A stretch of DNA of 64,000 nucleotides, from contig NZ_SNQG01000008.1 of NCBI RefSeq assembly GCF_004378255.1, positions 124,001 to 188,000 on the forward strand, in the 5' to 3' direction. Shown piece after piece: positions 45,829 through 54,788 of this stretch. Within the stretch, counting starts at the first letter, position 1; every line of letters begins with the position of its first letter. The translations under genes were made by a program, and so were the position numbers. Below the pieces are notes generated by a model. The model was not told the origin of the DNA. It was given only the letters and a program-made list of their open reading frames with translations, and made no database searches. Source of the stretch: Mucilaginibacter phyllosphaerae. Lineage in GTDB: Bacteria; Bacteroidota; Bacteroidia; Sphingobacteriales; Sphingobacteriaceae.

Positions 45829-48456
45829 TTAAACGTTAAATAACCCGTTGCGTTCCTGCTCCTGGTAGTTTTGTACCGTTTCAATGGCGTTATCAACCAC
45901 ATCGCTTAGTGCGGTGATGAATGTGCCCGGTTTAGCCTTGCTCATGGCGTGCTTAATGGCATCTATTTCTTTTGGTACTATTTCAAATGATTTATTTTCA
46001 TCAACCGATTTAATGCCTTTTATCAATAGGTCCAAAATATTCTCTTCTGTACGGCCACGCAGGTGTTTTTCCTGGCGAAGAATGATGTAATCGAACATTT
46101 CGGCAGCTATTTTGCCTATCTCCTGGATATCCTCATCACGTCTGTCGCCGGTACCGGCTATGATACCAATTTTCAGTGGCGAATCGATATGGCTCAGGAA
46201 GGTTTTGATACCGTTAAAGCCATCCGGATTATGTGCAAAATCAATCATAAAACGGAAATCTTTAAACTCAAAGATGTTCATCCGCCCCGGTGTTTGCGCT
46301 GCCGATGGGATAAATGTTTCTAACGACATTTTGATATCCTCGGTTTTAAAGCCATGCAAAAAGGTAGCCAGGGTGGCGGCCATCACGTTATCGATCATGA
46401 ACGGAACGGTACCGCCAAATGTTAGGGGAATGAGGATGGTACGCTGCACGCGGATCTTCCAATCGCCCTTCATGATGGTGATATAGCCGTTTTCGCAAAC
46501 GCAGGCGATCCCGCCTTTTTTACAATGCGATACAATTACCGGGTTATGCTCGTCGCGGCTAAAGTAGGCCACGTTGCAGTCGGCTTTTTTGCCAACCTGC
46601 ACACAGTATTTATTGTCGGCATTTAAAACAGCCCAGCCATCTTTTTTAACAGCGTTAATTACTACGCTTTTTACACGGGTAAGATCATCCAGGGTGTGAA
46701 TGTCTGACAGGCCCAGGTGATCTTCCTGTATATTGGTTATTACGCCAATATCGCACCTGCTAAAGCCCAGGCCCGAGCGCAGGATACCGCCGCGGGCAGT
46801 TTCTAACACGGCAAAATCAACCGTAGGGTCTTTCAAAATAAACTCACTGCTTACCGGGCCGGTAGTATCGCCTTTAAGCATCATGTTATTTTGCACATAA
46901 ATCCCATCGCTGGTGGTAAAGCCTACACGGTGGCCATTGTTTTTAACAATATGTGCAATTAAGCGGGTGGTGGTGGTTTTACCGTTGGTGCCGGTTATAG
47001 CAATAATTGGGATAGTGGCAGATTTGCCCGCCGGGTAAAGCATATCAATTACATGGCCGGCCACGTTACGTTTTAAGCCTTCGCTGGGAGCAATATGCAT
47101 CCTGAAGCCAGGTGCGGCATTCACCTCTAATACCACACCGCCATTCTCGGTAAGGGGTTCGGTAAGGTTTTGGGCCATAATATCTATCCCGCAGATATCT
47201 AAACCGATGATCTTGGAGATCCGCTCGCAGATGAAGATATTTTGTGGATGTACATGGTCGGTAACATCTACCGAGGTGCCGCCGGTGCTTAAGTTAGCGG
47301 TAGATTTTACAAAGATCTTTTCGCCTTTTTGGGGCACCGTTTCCAGCGTATAGCCTTTTTTCTCTAACAGGTCCAGCGTATCGCGGTCAACATCTATCAG
47401 GGTAAGCACATTTTCGTGCCCGTAGCCGCGGCGCGGATCGGTGTTTTCTTTATCAATAAGTTGCTGAATGTTCATTTCGCCGTCGCCAACCACATGGGCC
47501 GGGTCGCGCAGGGCGGCAGCAACCATTTTATTATCGATCACCAACACCCGGAAATCAAAACCGGTAATGTAGCGCTCTACAATAACCCGGCGCGAAATTT
47601 TAGCGGCAAATTCATAGGCGCTGATGGCATCTTCAATCGTATTGATATTGATACTGATGCCGCGGCCGTGGTTGCCATCTAAAGGTTTAAATACCAGCGG
47701 AAAACCGATTTTTTTAATAGCCTCTACCACTTGTTCGGTGCTGCTGATGGTTATGCCTTTGGCAACCGGGATGGCCTGCTCCTGTAAAAGGCGCTTGGTT
47801 TCATCCTTATTGCTGGCAATATCAACGGCAATGCTGCTGGTTTTCTCGGTCATGGTGGCACGAAAACGTACCTGGTTTTTACCATAACCCAATTGTACCA
47901 GCGATTGGTTATTCAGGCGGATCCAGGGGATGCGGCGGGCAATAGCCTCTTCTACAATGGAGCCGGTACTTGGGCCCAGGCGCGTACGCTCTCTGATCTC
48001 GCGCATGGTTTGGATATCTTTCTCCAGGTCGTACTCTGTACCGTCAATTAAAGCCTGTACAATATTTACAGCGCTTTCTGCCGCAAATACGCCTACTTTT
48101 TCTTCCACGTAAGCAAATACTACGTTATAGGTGCCGGGTGTTTTGGTTTCGCGTGTACGGCCGTAGCCGGTATCCATGCCGGCAAGGGTTTGTATCTCTA
48201 AAGCAATATGCTCTATCACATGGCCCATCCAGGTGCCGGCAGCAACCCGCTCAAAAAAGCCCCCCGGTACACCCGGCGAGCAGCGGTGCGAATAAAGACT
48301 GGGGATCAGTTCCTTCATCCTTTCGTAAAAGCCATCAATGGTGTTTGATGGGCGGTCTTCCATCTCTTGCAGGTTCAACCGCATTTGTATCAATTTTTTG
48401 CGGCTGCCGCTCCAGATGTTCGGCCCACGTAGTACCTGTATATTTTCAATCTTCAT
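45829..48456 (-). CDS. cphA: Cyanophycin synthetase
   Basis: An 875-residue enzyme that builds multi-L-arginyl-poly-L-aspartate with ATP. The start was set at 48456 because MKIENIQVLRGPNIWSGSRK is the classical CphA N-terminus; the frame is open 17 codons further upstream. Three parts are visible: N-terminal domain (1-160), ATP-grasp domain (about 205-470: FPLVFKPLDGNHGRGISI, VLEVNAAPGFRMH), and a Mur-ligase-like domain from about 475 with the P-loop ITGTNGKTTTTRL and later FMIDFAHNPDGF. Length equals that of cyanobacterial CphA1. Cyanophycinase is encoded divergently 149 bp away. Confidence 0.96.
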   Translation of the reverse strand: MKIENIQVLRGPNIWSGSRKKLIQMRLNLQEMEDRPSNTIDGFYERMKELIPSLYSHRCSPGVPGGFFERVAAGTWMGHVIEHIALEIQTLAGMDTGYGRTRETKTPGTYNVVFAYVEEKVGVFAAESAVNIVQALIDGTEYDLEKDIQTMREIRERTRLGPSTGSIVEEAIARRIPWIRLNNQSLVQLGYGKNQVRFRATMTEKTSSIAVDIASNKDETKRLLQEQAIPVAKGITISSTEQVVEAIKKIGFPLVFKPLDGNHGRGISININTIEDAISAYEFAAKISRRVIVERYITGFDFRVLVIDNKMVAAALRDPAHVVGDGEMNIQQLIDKENTDPRRGYGHENVLTLIDVDRDTLDLLEKKGYTLETVPQKGEKIFVKSTANLSTGGTSVDVTDHVHPQNIFICERISKIIGLDICGIDIMAQNLTEPLTENGGVVLEVNAAPGFRMHIAPSEGLKRNVAGHVIDMLYPAGKSATIPIIAITGTNGKTTTTRLIAHIVKNNGHRVGFTTSDGIYVQNNMMLKGDTTGPVSSEFILKDPTVDFAVLETARGGILRSGLGFSRCDIGVITNIQEDHLGLSDIHTLDDLTRVKSVVINAVKKDGWAVLNADNKYCVQVGKKADCNVAYFSRDEHNPVIVSHCKKGGIACVCENGYITIMKGDWKIRVQRTILIPLTFGGTVPFMIDNVMAATLATFLHGFKTEDIKMSLETFIPSAAQTPGRMNIFEFKDFRFMIDFAHNPDGFNGIKTFLSHIDSPLKIGIIAGTGDRRDEDIQEIGKIAAEMFDYIILRQEKHLRGRTEENILDLLIKGIKSVDENKSFEIVPKEIDAIKHAMSKAKPGTFITALSDVVDNAIETVQNYQEQERNGLFNV

Positions 48457-48605
48457 GTTTGCTTTAATCAGTTCAGAATTTCTTTTTAAATCTAAAGAAC
48501 TTATCAATCTAATAAAATGTTTCAGCCTAAAAATGCAGTTTTATTAATTAAACCATTAGTTTTTAATCAATTTTATTTTAATTTGTATAAATTGATACAA
48601 AGATT
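48457..48605. promoter_or_regulatory. Divergent promoter region of the cyanophycin locus
   Basis: The 149 bp between the cphA and cphB starts must hold promoters for both transcripts. A 7-bp inverted repeat TCAATTT / AAATTGA (about 48567-48595) lies just upstream of cphB and could be a regulator site. TTAATTTG (one base off the TAnnTTTG -7 consensus) lies within it. No exact consensus promoter was found on either strand. Confidence 0.45.
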
Positions 48606-49529
48606 ATGGATGCCCCTAAAGGAAAATTAGTAATTATTGGTGGTGCTGTTGATATGGGCAGTAACGTAAGCGTGTTAGAGCACATTATGCAGCCTAACTA
48701 TATCAAGTTTTTTGAAAAGGGCATACTCCGGCGTATTATCAATGAATCGGATAAGCACGAGGGTTCTGTAGTGGAGGTTATTACCACGGCTTCGCAAATA
48801 CCCGAACTGGTTGGTAACGAATATATCAAAGCGTTTAACCAGCTTAATGTAACCCATGTTAATGTGCTGCACATTAAAAGCCGGGAAGATGCATCTAACC
48901 CTGATTTTTTAGAACGCATCAGCAAAGCGGATGTGGTAATGTTTAGCGGCGGCGACCAGTTGCGCCTGACCGCTATTTTTGGCGGCACGCAATTTTTACA
49001 GATTCTGAAGCATCGCTACCAGAACGAAAATTTTGTAATAGCAGGTACTTCTGCCGGCGCGGCAGCGGCATCAACCCACATGATCTACCGCGGGCAAAGT
49101 AATGAGGCCCTGATTAAAGGCGAGGTGCAGATAACCGCCGGTTTAGGCTTTATAGATTCGGTAATTGTGGATACCCACTTTGTACAGCGCGGCCGTATAG
49201 GCCGTTTACTGTATGCCGTTGCTACCAACCCGGGCATACTGGGCATAGGGCTTGGCGAAGATGCGGGTTTGCTGATTACCGGGGGTGAAATGATGGAAGC
49301 TATAGGCTCGGGATTAATTATGCTGGTTGACGGTAAGAATATTGTAGAAACCAATGTTTATGATGTAGAGATAGGCGACCCAGTTTCTATCGAGAACCTG
49401 AAAGTGCATGTAATGTCGCTGTTTGATAAGTACGATCTGCAGCAGCACCGGATGATCATCAAAAAAGCAATCAAGGTTGAAGAGGACGTTTATATAGGCG
49501 CATCACAAAGTAACGATCTATTACAATGA
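48606..49529 (+). CDS. cphB: Cyanophycinase
   Basis: A 307-residue peptidase of family S51 that hydrolyses cyanophycin to beta-Asp-Arg dipeptides. The nucleophile elbow is IAGTSAGAAA with Ser149; KGKLVIIGGAVDMGSN, VMFSGGDQLRL and VDTHFVQRGRIGRL are further cyanophycinase hallmarks, the last with the conserved D-T-H-F-x-x-R. The protein has no signal peptide, so it is an intracellular enzyme. It is divergent from the synthetase gene and overlaps the isoaspartyl peptidase start by 4 bp (ATGA), coupling depolymerisation and dipeptide cleavage. Confidence 0.95.
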   Translation: MDAPKGKLVIIGGAVDMGSNVSVLEHIMQPNYIKFFEKGILRRIINESDKHEGSVVEVITTASQIPELVGNEYIKAFNQLNVTHVNVLHIKSREDASNPDFLERISKADVVMFSGGDQLRLTAIFGGTQFLQILKHRYQNENFVIAGTSAGAAAASTHMIYRGQSNEALIKGEVQITAGLGFIDSVIVDTHFVQRGRIGRLLYAVATNPGILGIGLGEDAGLLITGGEMMEAIGSGLIMLVDGKNIVETNVYDVEIGDPVSIENLKVHVMSLFDKYDLQQHRMIIKKAIKVEEDVYIGASQSNDLLQ

Positions 49530-50368
49530 AACTGATCATACACGGCGGGTTCTTCAGCGAATCCAACACCAATCAGGAGGTTAAAAAAGCCAAGCAGGAT
49601 GCCCTGCGCGAAATTGTGACCCTTGGCCATAAATATCTGGAGAGCCACACAGCTGCCCAAACGGTAGTTTACGCCGTGCATTTACTGGAAGACTGCGACC
49701 TGTTCAATGCAGGCACAGGATCGCAGATCCAGAGCGACGGCAAGATCAGATTAAGTGCATCCCTGATGGATGGCAAAACCCAAAAGTTTAGCGGTGTTAT
49801 CAATATAGAGGATGTGAAAAACCCTATCTGCATTGCCGAAAAACTGATGGAATATGATGACCGCGTGTTAAGCGGTTTAGGCGCAAATAGTTTTGCAGCC
49901 AATAACGGTTTTACTTATTATAACCCCGAAATACCCCAGCGCCGCAAAGAATATGAGAAAAAACTCTCCGACTCTATCCGCCTGGGTACTGTTGGCTGCG
50001 TGGCGCTTGATATTTATGGCGATATCGCAGCAGCAACCTCAACCGGAGGCAAGGGCTTTGAGATTCCCGGCCGGGTGAGCGATTCGGCTACTACGGCGGG
50101 TAATTATGCCAATGCCTTTGCAGGTGTTTCCTGTACCGGCGTGGGCGAGGATATTACCAGCGGATCTGTAGCTACTAAAATTGTTACCCGCGTAACCGAT
50201 GGCATGCCCCTTTCTGTCGCGACAGCGAAAACCCTTGATGAAATGAAACCCTACGATGGCTTTGCCGGTATCATCGGTATCTGCAGTAACGGCGATATTT
50301 ACCACGCCGATACCCACCCGTACATGGTTTGGGCCCTGCATGATGGCGAGGTGGAGGTTTTTGAGTAA
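49526..50368 (+). CDS. Isoaspartyl peptidase / plant-type L-asparaginase (Ntn hydrolase)
   Basis: A 280-residue Ntn-hydrolase. Autocleavage is expected before Thr155 in RLGTVGCVALDIYGDIAAATS, creating alpha and beta subunits with Thr as nucleophile. NAGTGSQIQSDGKIRLSASLMDG in the alpha part and GVSCTGVGEDI in the beta part are family signatures. It cleaves beta-aspartyl dipeptides and fits as the last step of cyanophycin breakdown, beta-Asp-Arg to Asp plus Arg. Its 4-bp overlap with cphB supports this. The generic alternative is isoaspartyl repair or asparaginase activity. Confidence 0.93.
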   Translation: MKLIIHGGFFSESNTNQEVKKAKQDALREIVTLGHKYLESHTAAQTVVYAVHLLEDCDLFNAGTGSQIQSDGKIRLSASLMDGKTQKFSGVINIEDVKNPICIAEKLMEYDDRVLSGLGANSFAANNGFTYYNPEIPQRRKEYEKKLSDSIRLGTVGCVALDIYGDIAAATSTGGKGFEIPGRVSDSATTAGNYANAFAGVSCTGVGEDITSGSVATKIVTRVTDGMPLSVATAKTLDEMKPYDGFAGIIGICSNGDIYHADTHPYMVWALHDGEVEVFE

Positions 50369-50479
50369 GCGCAACTGTTAGTTATTTTATAATATCTATT
50401 GCAGTTGATTTATGATTAACTTTACTTAAGTTGATGTATGCTATAATTAAAATGAGTTAAATGTGATTTAACCAAGCCC

Positions 50480-50510
50480 TTGTAAATCAAAAAACTAATA
50501 TTTACATTTG
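50480..50510 (+). promoter_or_regulatory. Bacteroidota sigma-A promoter
   Basis: TTG at 50480-50482 and TACATTTG at 50503-50510, separated by 20 bp, match the TTG-N17-23-TAnnTTTG consensus of Bacteroidota. The expected transcription start is about 7 bp further, leaving a leader of roughly 40 nt before the 50557 start codon. It is independent of the cyanophycin genes. Confidence 0.75.
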
Positions 50511-50556
50511 CATACCAGTTAAAATAATTAACTTAATTCTTCCGCTTATAATTTAA

Positions 50557-51183
50557 ATGCGATACATAATTTTAGCTATTCTTTGTACCATTAGTTTATC
50601 AGCTTCGGCCCAGTGGTGGCGCGGCGATTTTAAAAAACATGTAAGGTATCCGCAGGTTGCCCATGTTAAAGATGGATCGTTAAAAAAGTTTCTGGCAAAT
50701 AAACCTGCTTTTTACAACCCTAAAAAACTTGCTTTACCTGTTATACCGCGCAGCCAGTTTAACCTGGAAATAAACGAGCGGATAGTAATGCGCGCTGCGC
50801 AGCACCACATGCGCTTCCGCGAATATGCGCTGGCCAGTTACAAATTCAGCGAATTGGCGCAGATCTATGTATCAGAGAACCGCCTGTCCGAAGCGAAGTG
50901 GTATTATCTGCAAAGCAACTACATTTCAAAACAACAGAATGATCATCAGCACACCATCAATAACCTGGTGAGCCTGGCTATGGTAAAAGCCGACCTGGGC
51001 GATATAACCCAGGCACAGCAAGATCTTACCGAGGCCCGAGACCTGGCCTTGTCAACCGGCCGGGCACAGGATGTTAAACTGATCGATGGTAAGATTAAAT
51101 TTGTGCAGAGCAACAAAACATGGCTGCCAAAATCTGAATTACGCTACGCCGATGCAGCCGAAATTACAGCTAAATCAAAATAA
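50557..51183 (+). CDS. Secreted TPR-like protein of unknown function
   Basis: A 208-residue protein with a signal peptide (about 1-18, SASA-QWW). After a linker rich in basic residues, two or more helix-turn-helix repeats resembling tetratricopeptides appear from about residue 70 (REYALASYKFSELAQIYVSENRLSEAKWYYLQS, HTINNLVSLAMVKADLGDITQAQQDLTEARDLAL). No enzymatic motif was found. It is probably a periplasmic protein-protein interaction factor. It has its own promoter and precedes the processing protease gene by about 190 bp. Confidence 0.75.
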   Translation: MRYIILAILCTISLSASAQWWRGDFKKHVRYPQVAHVKDGSLKKFLANKPAFYNPKKLALPVIPRSQFNLEINERIVMRAAQHHMRFREYALASYKFSELAQIYVSENRLSEAKWYYLQSNYISKQQNDHQHTINNLVSLAMVKADLGDITQAQQDLTEARDLALSTGRAQDVKLIDGKIKFVQSNKTWLPKSELRYADAAEITAKSK

Positions 51184-51373
51184 CTCCCTGTTTTTGTAAC
51201 ATTTGCGTAAAATGCGGCTCCTACACTAAAACAAACCAAACATTATTGTAATATTGTTATTCAATATATTAGCGGGACGGCTCATCAGCTGTCTCTTTTT
51301 TTATAATATAAATTAAAAACAGGCACAAGTATTGATGTTTCACTCAGGTCCCGATTTAAATAGTGTAAAAGAT

Positions 51374-53518
51374 ATGTTCAAGAAATTATATTTAATGCTG
51401 GTATTGGCGGCTGCGCTTGCCTGCAACGCATCCCCGTCTAAACCGGTTTACAAAAATGCCGGCCCTAATGATCTGCAGCCTGATGAGCAGCAAAGTGTGG
51501 TGCTGGGTTATGTGGCCAAGCTCATCACTGATTATAACTACAAGAAAGTGCCGCTTAACGATTCTATATCAGCTATTATTTATGATCGTTATCTGAAAAG
51601 GCTGGACGAGAACCACAACTATCTTTTAGCATCCGATATCAAACAGTTCGATCAGTTTAAATCCACGCTTGATGATGATATTAAGGCAGGTAACCTGGCC
51701 AATGTGTTTTATATGTTCAACATTTTCCAGAAACGTTATACCGAATATGTGAATTTTTCGGTAGCGGAGCTGAACAAGAACTTTGATTTTACTAAAAATG
51801 AAACTTATACGTATGACCGCGACAGCTTACCCTGGGTGGCAACAGAAGCCGATTTGCATAACCTTTGGGCCCAGCGCGTAAAATACGATCTGCTTAACCT
51901 TAAACTTACCGGTAAAGAACTTGCGGCAAACAAAGCTACCTTAAAGAAAAGGTACACCAGCATCCTGTCGCAATCCAACAAATTGTCTAATCAGGACGTT
52001 TTTCAGGCGTTTATGGATGCTTTTACCGAAGCGATAGATCCGCATACCAACTATTTTAACCCGGCAATGGCTGCCAATTTTAATATTGATATGTCGCGCT
52101 CGCTGGAGGGTATCGGGGCATCATTACAAATAGATAATGAATATGTCACCATTAAGGGTGTTACCGCCGGCGGCCCTGCTGATAAAAGCAAACAGGTAAA
52201 TGTAGAAGACCGTATTATAGGCGTTGCACAAGGCAAAACAGGCGAGTTTCAGGATATTGTAGGTTGGAGGATAGACAATGCTATCGCCCTGATCCGCGGT
52301 GCAAAAGGTACAACAGTAAGGTTGCAGCTGTTGCCAAAAGGCAGCGCCGCCACAGCTAAACCACGCATTGTAGAATTGGTGCGCGAGAAAATTATCCTAA
52401 AAGATATCTCGGCTAAAAAAGAGATCCGTACCTATAATTCTAATGGTAAAACGGTTAAAATAGGCGTGATATCCATCCCCGCCTTTTACCTTGATTTTGC
52501 CGATTATAAAGCAGGCAACCCTAATTACAAAAGCACCACACGCGATGTGAAATTGATATTAGACAGCCTTAAACGCGAGAATGTAGACGGTGTGGTAGTT
52601 GACCTTCGCCAGAATGGCGGCGGATCTTTAATTGAAGCCATTGAACTTACCGGCTTGTTCATTAAATCCGGCCCGGTTGTGCAGGTGCGTGATGCACGTA
52701 ACCAGATAGAAGTTGATAAGGATGAAGACCCTGCAATTACCTATGCCGGCCCGCTGGCTATTATGGTTGATCGTTTCAGTGCATCGGCATCAGAGATATT
52801 CTCTGGCGCAATACAGGATTACGGCCGTGGTTTAATTATCGGTACCCAAACTTATGGTAAAGGATCGGTACAAAACGCTATCGACCTGGATAAGGTGATC
52901 ACCCCAACCTTAAAAGATAAAATAATGGCGGTAGCCGGTAAATCTAAAACGGTTGCTACCGGCAGCCAAAATAAATTTGGGCAGCTGAATTTAACGGTGG
53001 CTAAGTTTTATCGTGTAAGCGGCAGCTCTACCCAGCATAAAGGGGTAATGCCGGATATCAGCTTCCCATCTATCATCCCAATGGATAAATACGGCGAAGA
53101 CACCGAACCTTCTGCCATGCCTTTTGATATGATCCCGAAAAGCGATTATGCTGTTGTTGGTAATTTTGCTACCGTTATTCCGCAATTGAAAAAGCTGCAT
53201 GACGACCGCATGGCGGCCAGCGCCAGCTTTAAATATCTGTTGCAGGATATTGAAGAATCTAAAAAACAGGCAAACGAAAAAAGCGTAACCCTTAACGAGC
53301 AGAAACTTAAACAGGAACGCGATGCTGACGAGCAAAAATCATTTGAAAATAATAATTTGCGCAGGGTAGCCCTGGGTTTACCAGCCATGAAAAAAGGACA
53401 GGTAAAACCAAAGAACGAAGACCTGGACTTTTTGCAAAAAGAGGCAGGACAGATTCTGACCGATTACCTGACATTGGATAACAAATTAACCAACGTAAAA
53501 CCTACAGGTACATTCTAA
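51374..53518 (+). CDS. C-terminal processing (tail-specific) protease, S41
   Basis: A 714-residue periplasmic protease of the Prc/Tsp family. The start at 51374 gives MFKKLYLMLVLAAALACN, a lipoprotein signal with Cys17; an in-frame ATG at 51332 would add 14 residues before it. Order: N-terminal helical domain, PDZ domain (about 230-320), S41 catalytic domain with VDLRQNGGGSLIEA, the Ser motif FSASASE (468-474) and the Lys in YGKGSVQ, then a long C-terminal helical region (DUF3340-like). Role in Bacteroidota is turnover or maturation of envelope proteins. A hairpin terminator follows. Confidence 0.93.
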   Translation: MFKKLYLMLVLAAALACNASPSKPVYKNAGPNDLQPDEQQSVVLGYVAKLITDYNYKKVPLNDSISAIIYDRYLKRLDENHNYLLASDIKQFDQFKSTLDDDIKAGNLANVFYMFNIFQKRYTEYVNFSVAELNKNFDFTKNETYTYDRDSLPWVATEADLHNLWAQRVKYDLLNLKLTGKELAANKATLKKRYTSILSQSNKLSNQDVFQAFMDAFTEAIDPHTNYFNPAMAANFNIDMSRSLEGIGASLQIDNEYVTIKGVTAGGPADKSKQVNVEDRIIGVAQGKTGEFQDIVGWRIDNAIALIRGAKGTTVRLQLLPKGSAATAKPRIVELVREKIILKDISAKKEIRTYNSNGKTVKIGVISIPAFYLDFADYKAGNPNYKSTTRDVKLILDSLKRENVDGVVVDLRQNGGGSLIEAIELTGLFIKSGPVVQVRDARNQIEVDKDEDPAITYAGPLAIMVDRFSASASEIFSGAIQDYGRGLIIGTQTYGKGSVQNAIDLDKVITPTLKDKIMAVAGKSKTVATGSQNKFGQLNLTVAKFYRVSGSSTQHKGVMPDISFPSIIPMDKYGEDTEPSAMPFDMIPKSDYAVVGNFATVIPQLKKLHDDRMAASASFKYLLQDIEESKKQANEKSVTLNEQKLKQERDADEQKSFENNNLRRVALGLPAMKKGQVKPKNEDLDFLQKEAGQILTDYLTLDNKLTNVKPTGTF

Positions 53519-53542
53519 AATCGTGTTTTAAAAATATAATAT

Positions 53543-53573
53543 GTAGAGGCGCGATACTTCGCGTCTCTTTTTT
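53543..53573 (+). terminator. Terminator made from a GAGACGCGATACTTCGCGTCTC repeat
   Basis: AGAGGCGCGA / TCGCGTCTCT stem with a TACT loop followed by eight T residues, 25 bp after the protease stop. The stem is the same repeat core as the ends of the element at 45582-45754, so a dispersed repeat here appears to serve as the intrinsic terminator. Confidence 0.85.
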
Positions 53574-53684
53574 TGTATTTGTGTGTGTTTTTTTGGCTTC
53601 GTGTCTATCTTTTTTTTACCGGAAATTTCTTGCATAATGTGGTAAGTCAAACTAATTGCATGGCCATAGGTTATTAGTATAACC

Positions 53685-54788
53685 ATGGCTAAACCACTTT
53701 TGGAATTTACAGACAGGGGTATTTATTGCGAACAGGGTAAGTTTTATATCGACCCCTGGAAGCCTGTAGACGATGCCGTAATTACCCACGCCCACGCCGA
53801 TCATGCTTATTTTGGTCATAAAAACTATCTGGCGCACCACCTATCGCGCGAGGTAATGCTTTACCGGTTGGGCGATATCAACCTGCGCACTATTGAGTAC
53901 GGTGAAATCGTTACTAAAAACGGCGTACAGATCTCGATGTTCCCGGCAGGGCATGTAATTGGGTCCGCTCAGATAAGGGTGGAGTATAAAGGCGTTGTTT
54001 GGGTAGTATCCGGTGATTATAAAACGGATGATGACGGGATCTCTACACCATTTGAACCGGTTAAATGCCACCATTTTATATCTGAGTGTACTTTTGGGAT
54101 GCCTGTTTACTCCTGGAAACCCCAAGCCGAGATCTTTACCGAAGTAAATAACTGGTGGCGCCACAATGTAGAAAATGGTGTAGCTACGGTAATAGTGGGT
54201 TACTCGTTAGGCAAAGCACAGCGCATCTTGCAAAACCTCGATGTGGATATCGGCAAAGTTTATACCCACGGCGTTATCGAAAATACCAACGAAGCCTTGC
54301 GCCGCAATGGCGTGATATTGAACCCTACGCATCGTATTACGGCAGAATCATCAAAAGAAGAGGTGCGTAAAGGCATCATCATCGCTCCGCCATCATCGGT
54401 AGGTACACCGTGGATGCGCAAGTTTGGCCCTTACAGTTTTGGTTATTGCAGCGGCTGGATGGCCATACGTGGTGCCAAGCGCCGCCGTGCTGCAGATAGG
54501 GGTTTTATCATGTCTGACCATGCGGACTGGAATGGCCTGGTAAGCGCTATTGATGCCACCGGCTGCGAATGTGTTTATTTAACGCATGGTTATACGGCAT
54601 CATTCACAAGATATTTAAACGAAATAGGTTTTAATGCCCGCGAAGTTCATACGCTGTATGGTGGAGAGGAAGAGGATGATGCCTCTCCCCAGCCCTCTCC
54701 GAAGGAAAGAGAGCAGGAAGATAATCCTTCTGAAGTCTCCCCTAACGAGGGAGATTTAGAGGGGGCTACAAAAGGGGGTATTATATGA
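53685..54788 (+). CDS. Ligase-associated DNA exonuclease, metallo-beta-lactamase fold
   Basis: A 367-residue protein of the beta-CASP-like nuclease family found next to bacterial ATP-dependent DNA ligases. The metal site THAHADHAYFGH gives His35, His37, Asp39 and His40; GHVIGSAQIRVEY and WVVSGDYKTDDDG follow, with CYLTHG-like VYLTHGYTASF near the end of the fold. About 35 C-terminal residues (from about 332: ASPQPSPKERE onward) are encoded by an intergenic-type repeat rather than family sequence. The stop overlaps the ligase start (ATGA). It probably processes DNA ends for the ligase. Confidence 0.9.
   Translation: MAKPLLEFTDRGIYCEQGKFYIDPWKPVDDAVITHAHADHAYFGHKNYLAHHLSREVMLYRLGDINLRTIEYGEIVTKNGVQISMFPAGHVIGSAQIRVEYKGVVWVVSGDYKTDDDGISTPFEPVKCHHFISECTFGMPVYSWKPQAEIFTEVNNWWRHNVENGVATVIVGYSLGKAQRILQNLDVDIGKVYTHGVIENTNEALRRNGVILNPTHRITAESSKEEVRKGIIIAPPSSVGTPWMRKFGPYSFGYCSGWMAIRGAKRRRAADRGFIMSDHADWNGLVSAIDATGCECVYLTHGYTASFTRYLNEIGFNAREVHTLYGGEEEDDASPQPSPKEREQEDNPSEVSPNEGDLEGATKGGII
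54678..54782. repeat. Repeat element read into the exonuclease C-terminus
   Basis: C/T-rich then A/G-rich blocks (CCTCTCCCCAGCCCTCTCC, GAAGGAAAGAG, CTCCCCTAACGAGGGAG, AGAGGGGGCT) with short inverted pairs, the same style as the intergenic elements at 34497 and 38249. It lies in the reading frame of the exonuclease and encodes its last ~35 residues. The family core ends just before it, so the insertion added a low-complexity tail without destroying the gene. Confidence 0.65.

Noticed and set aside
45829..48456. Cyanophycin synthetase as a MurC/MurE-type cell-wall ligase.
   Set aside because: The Mur-ligase domain is only the C-terminal part; the CphA-specific N-terminus, the ATP-grasp domain and the adjacent cyanophycinase gene settle the identity.
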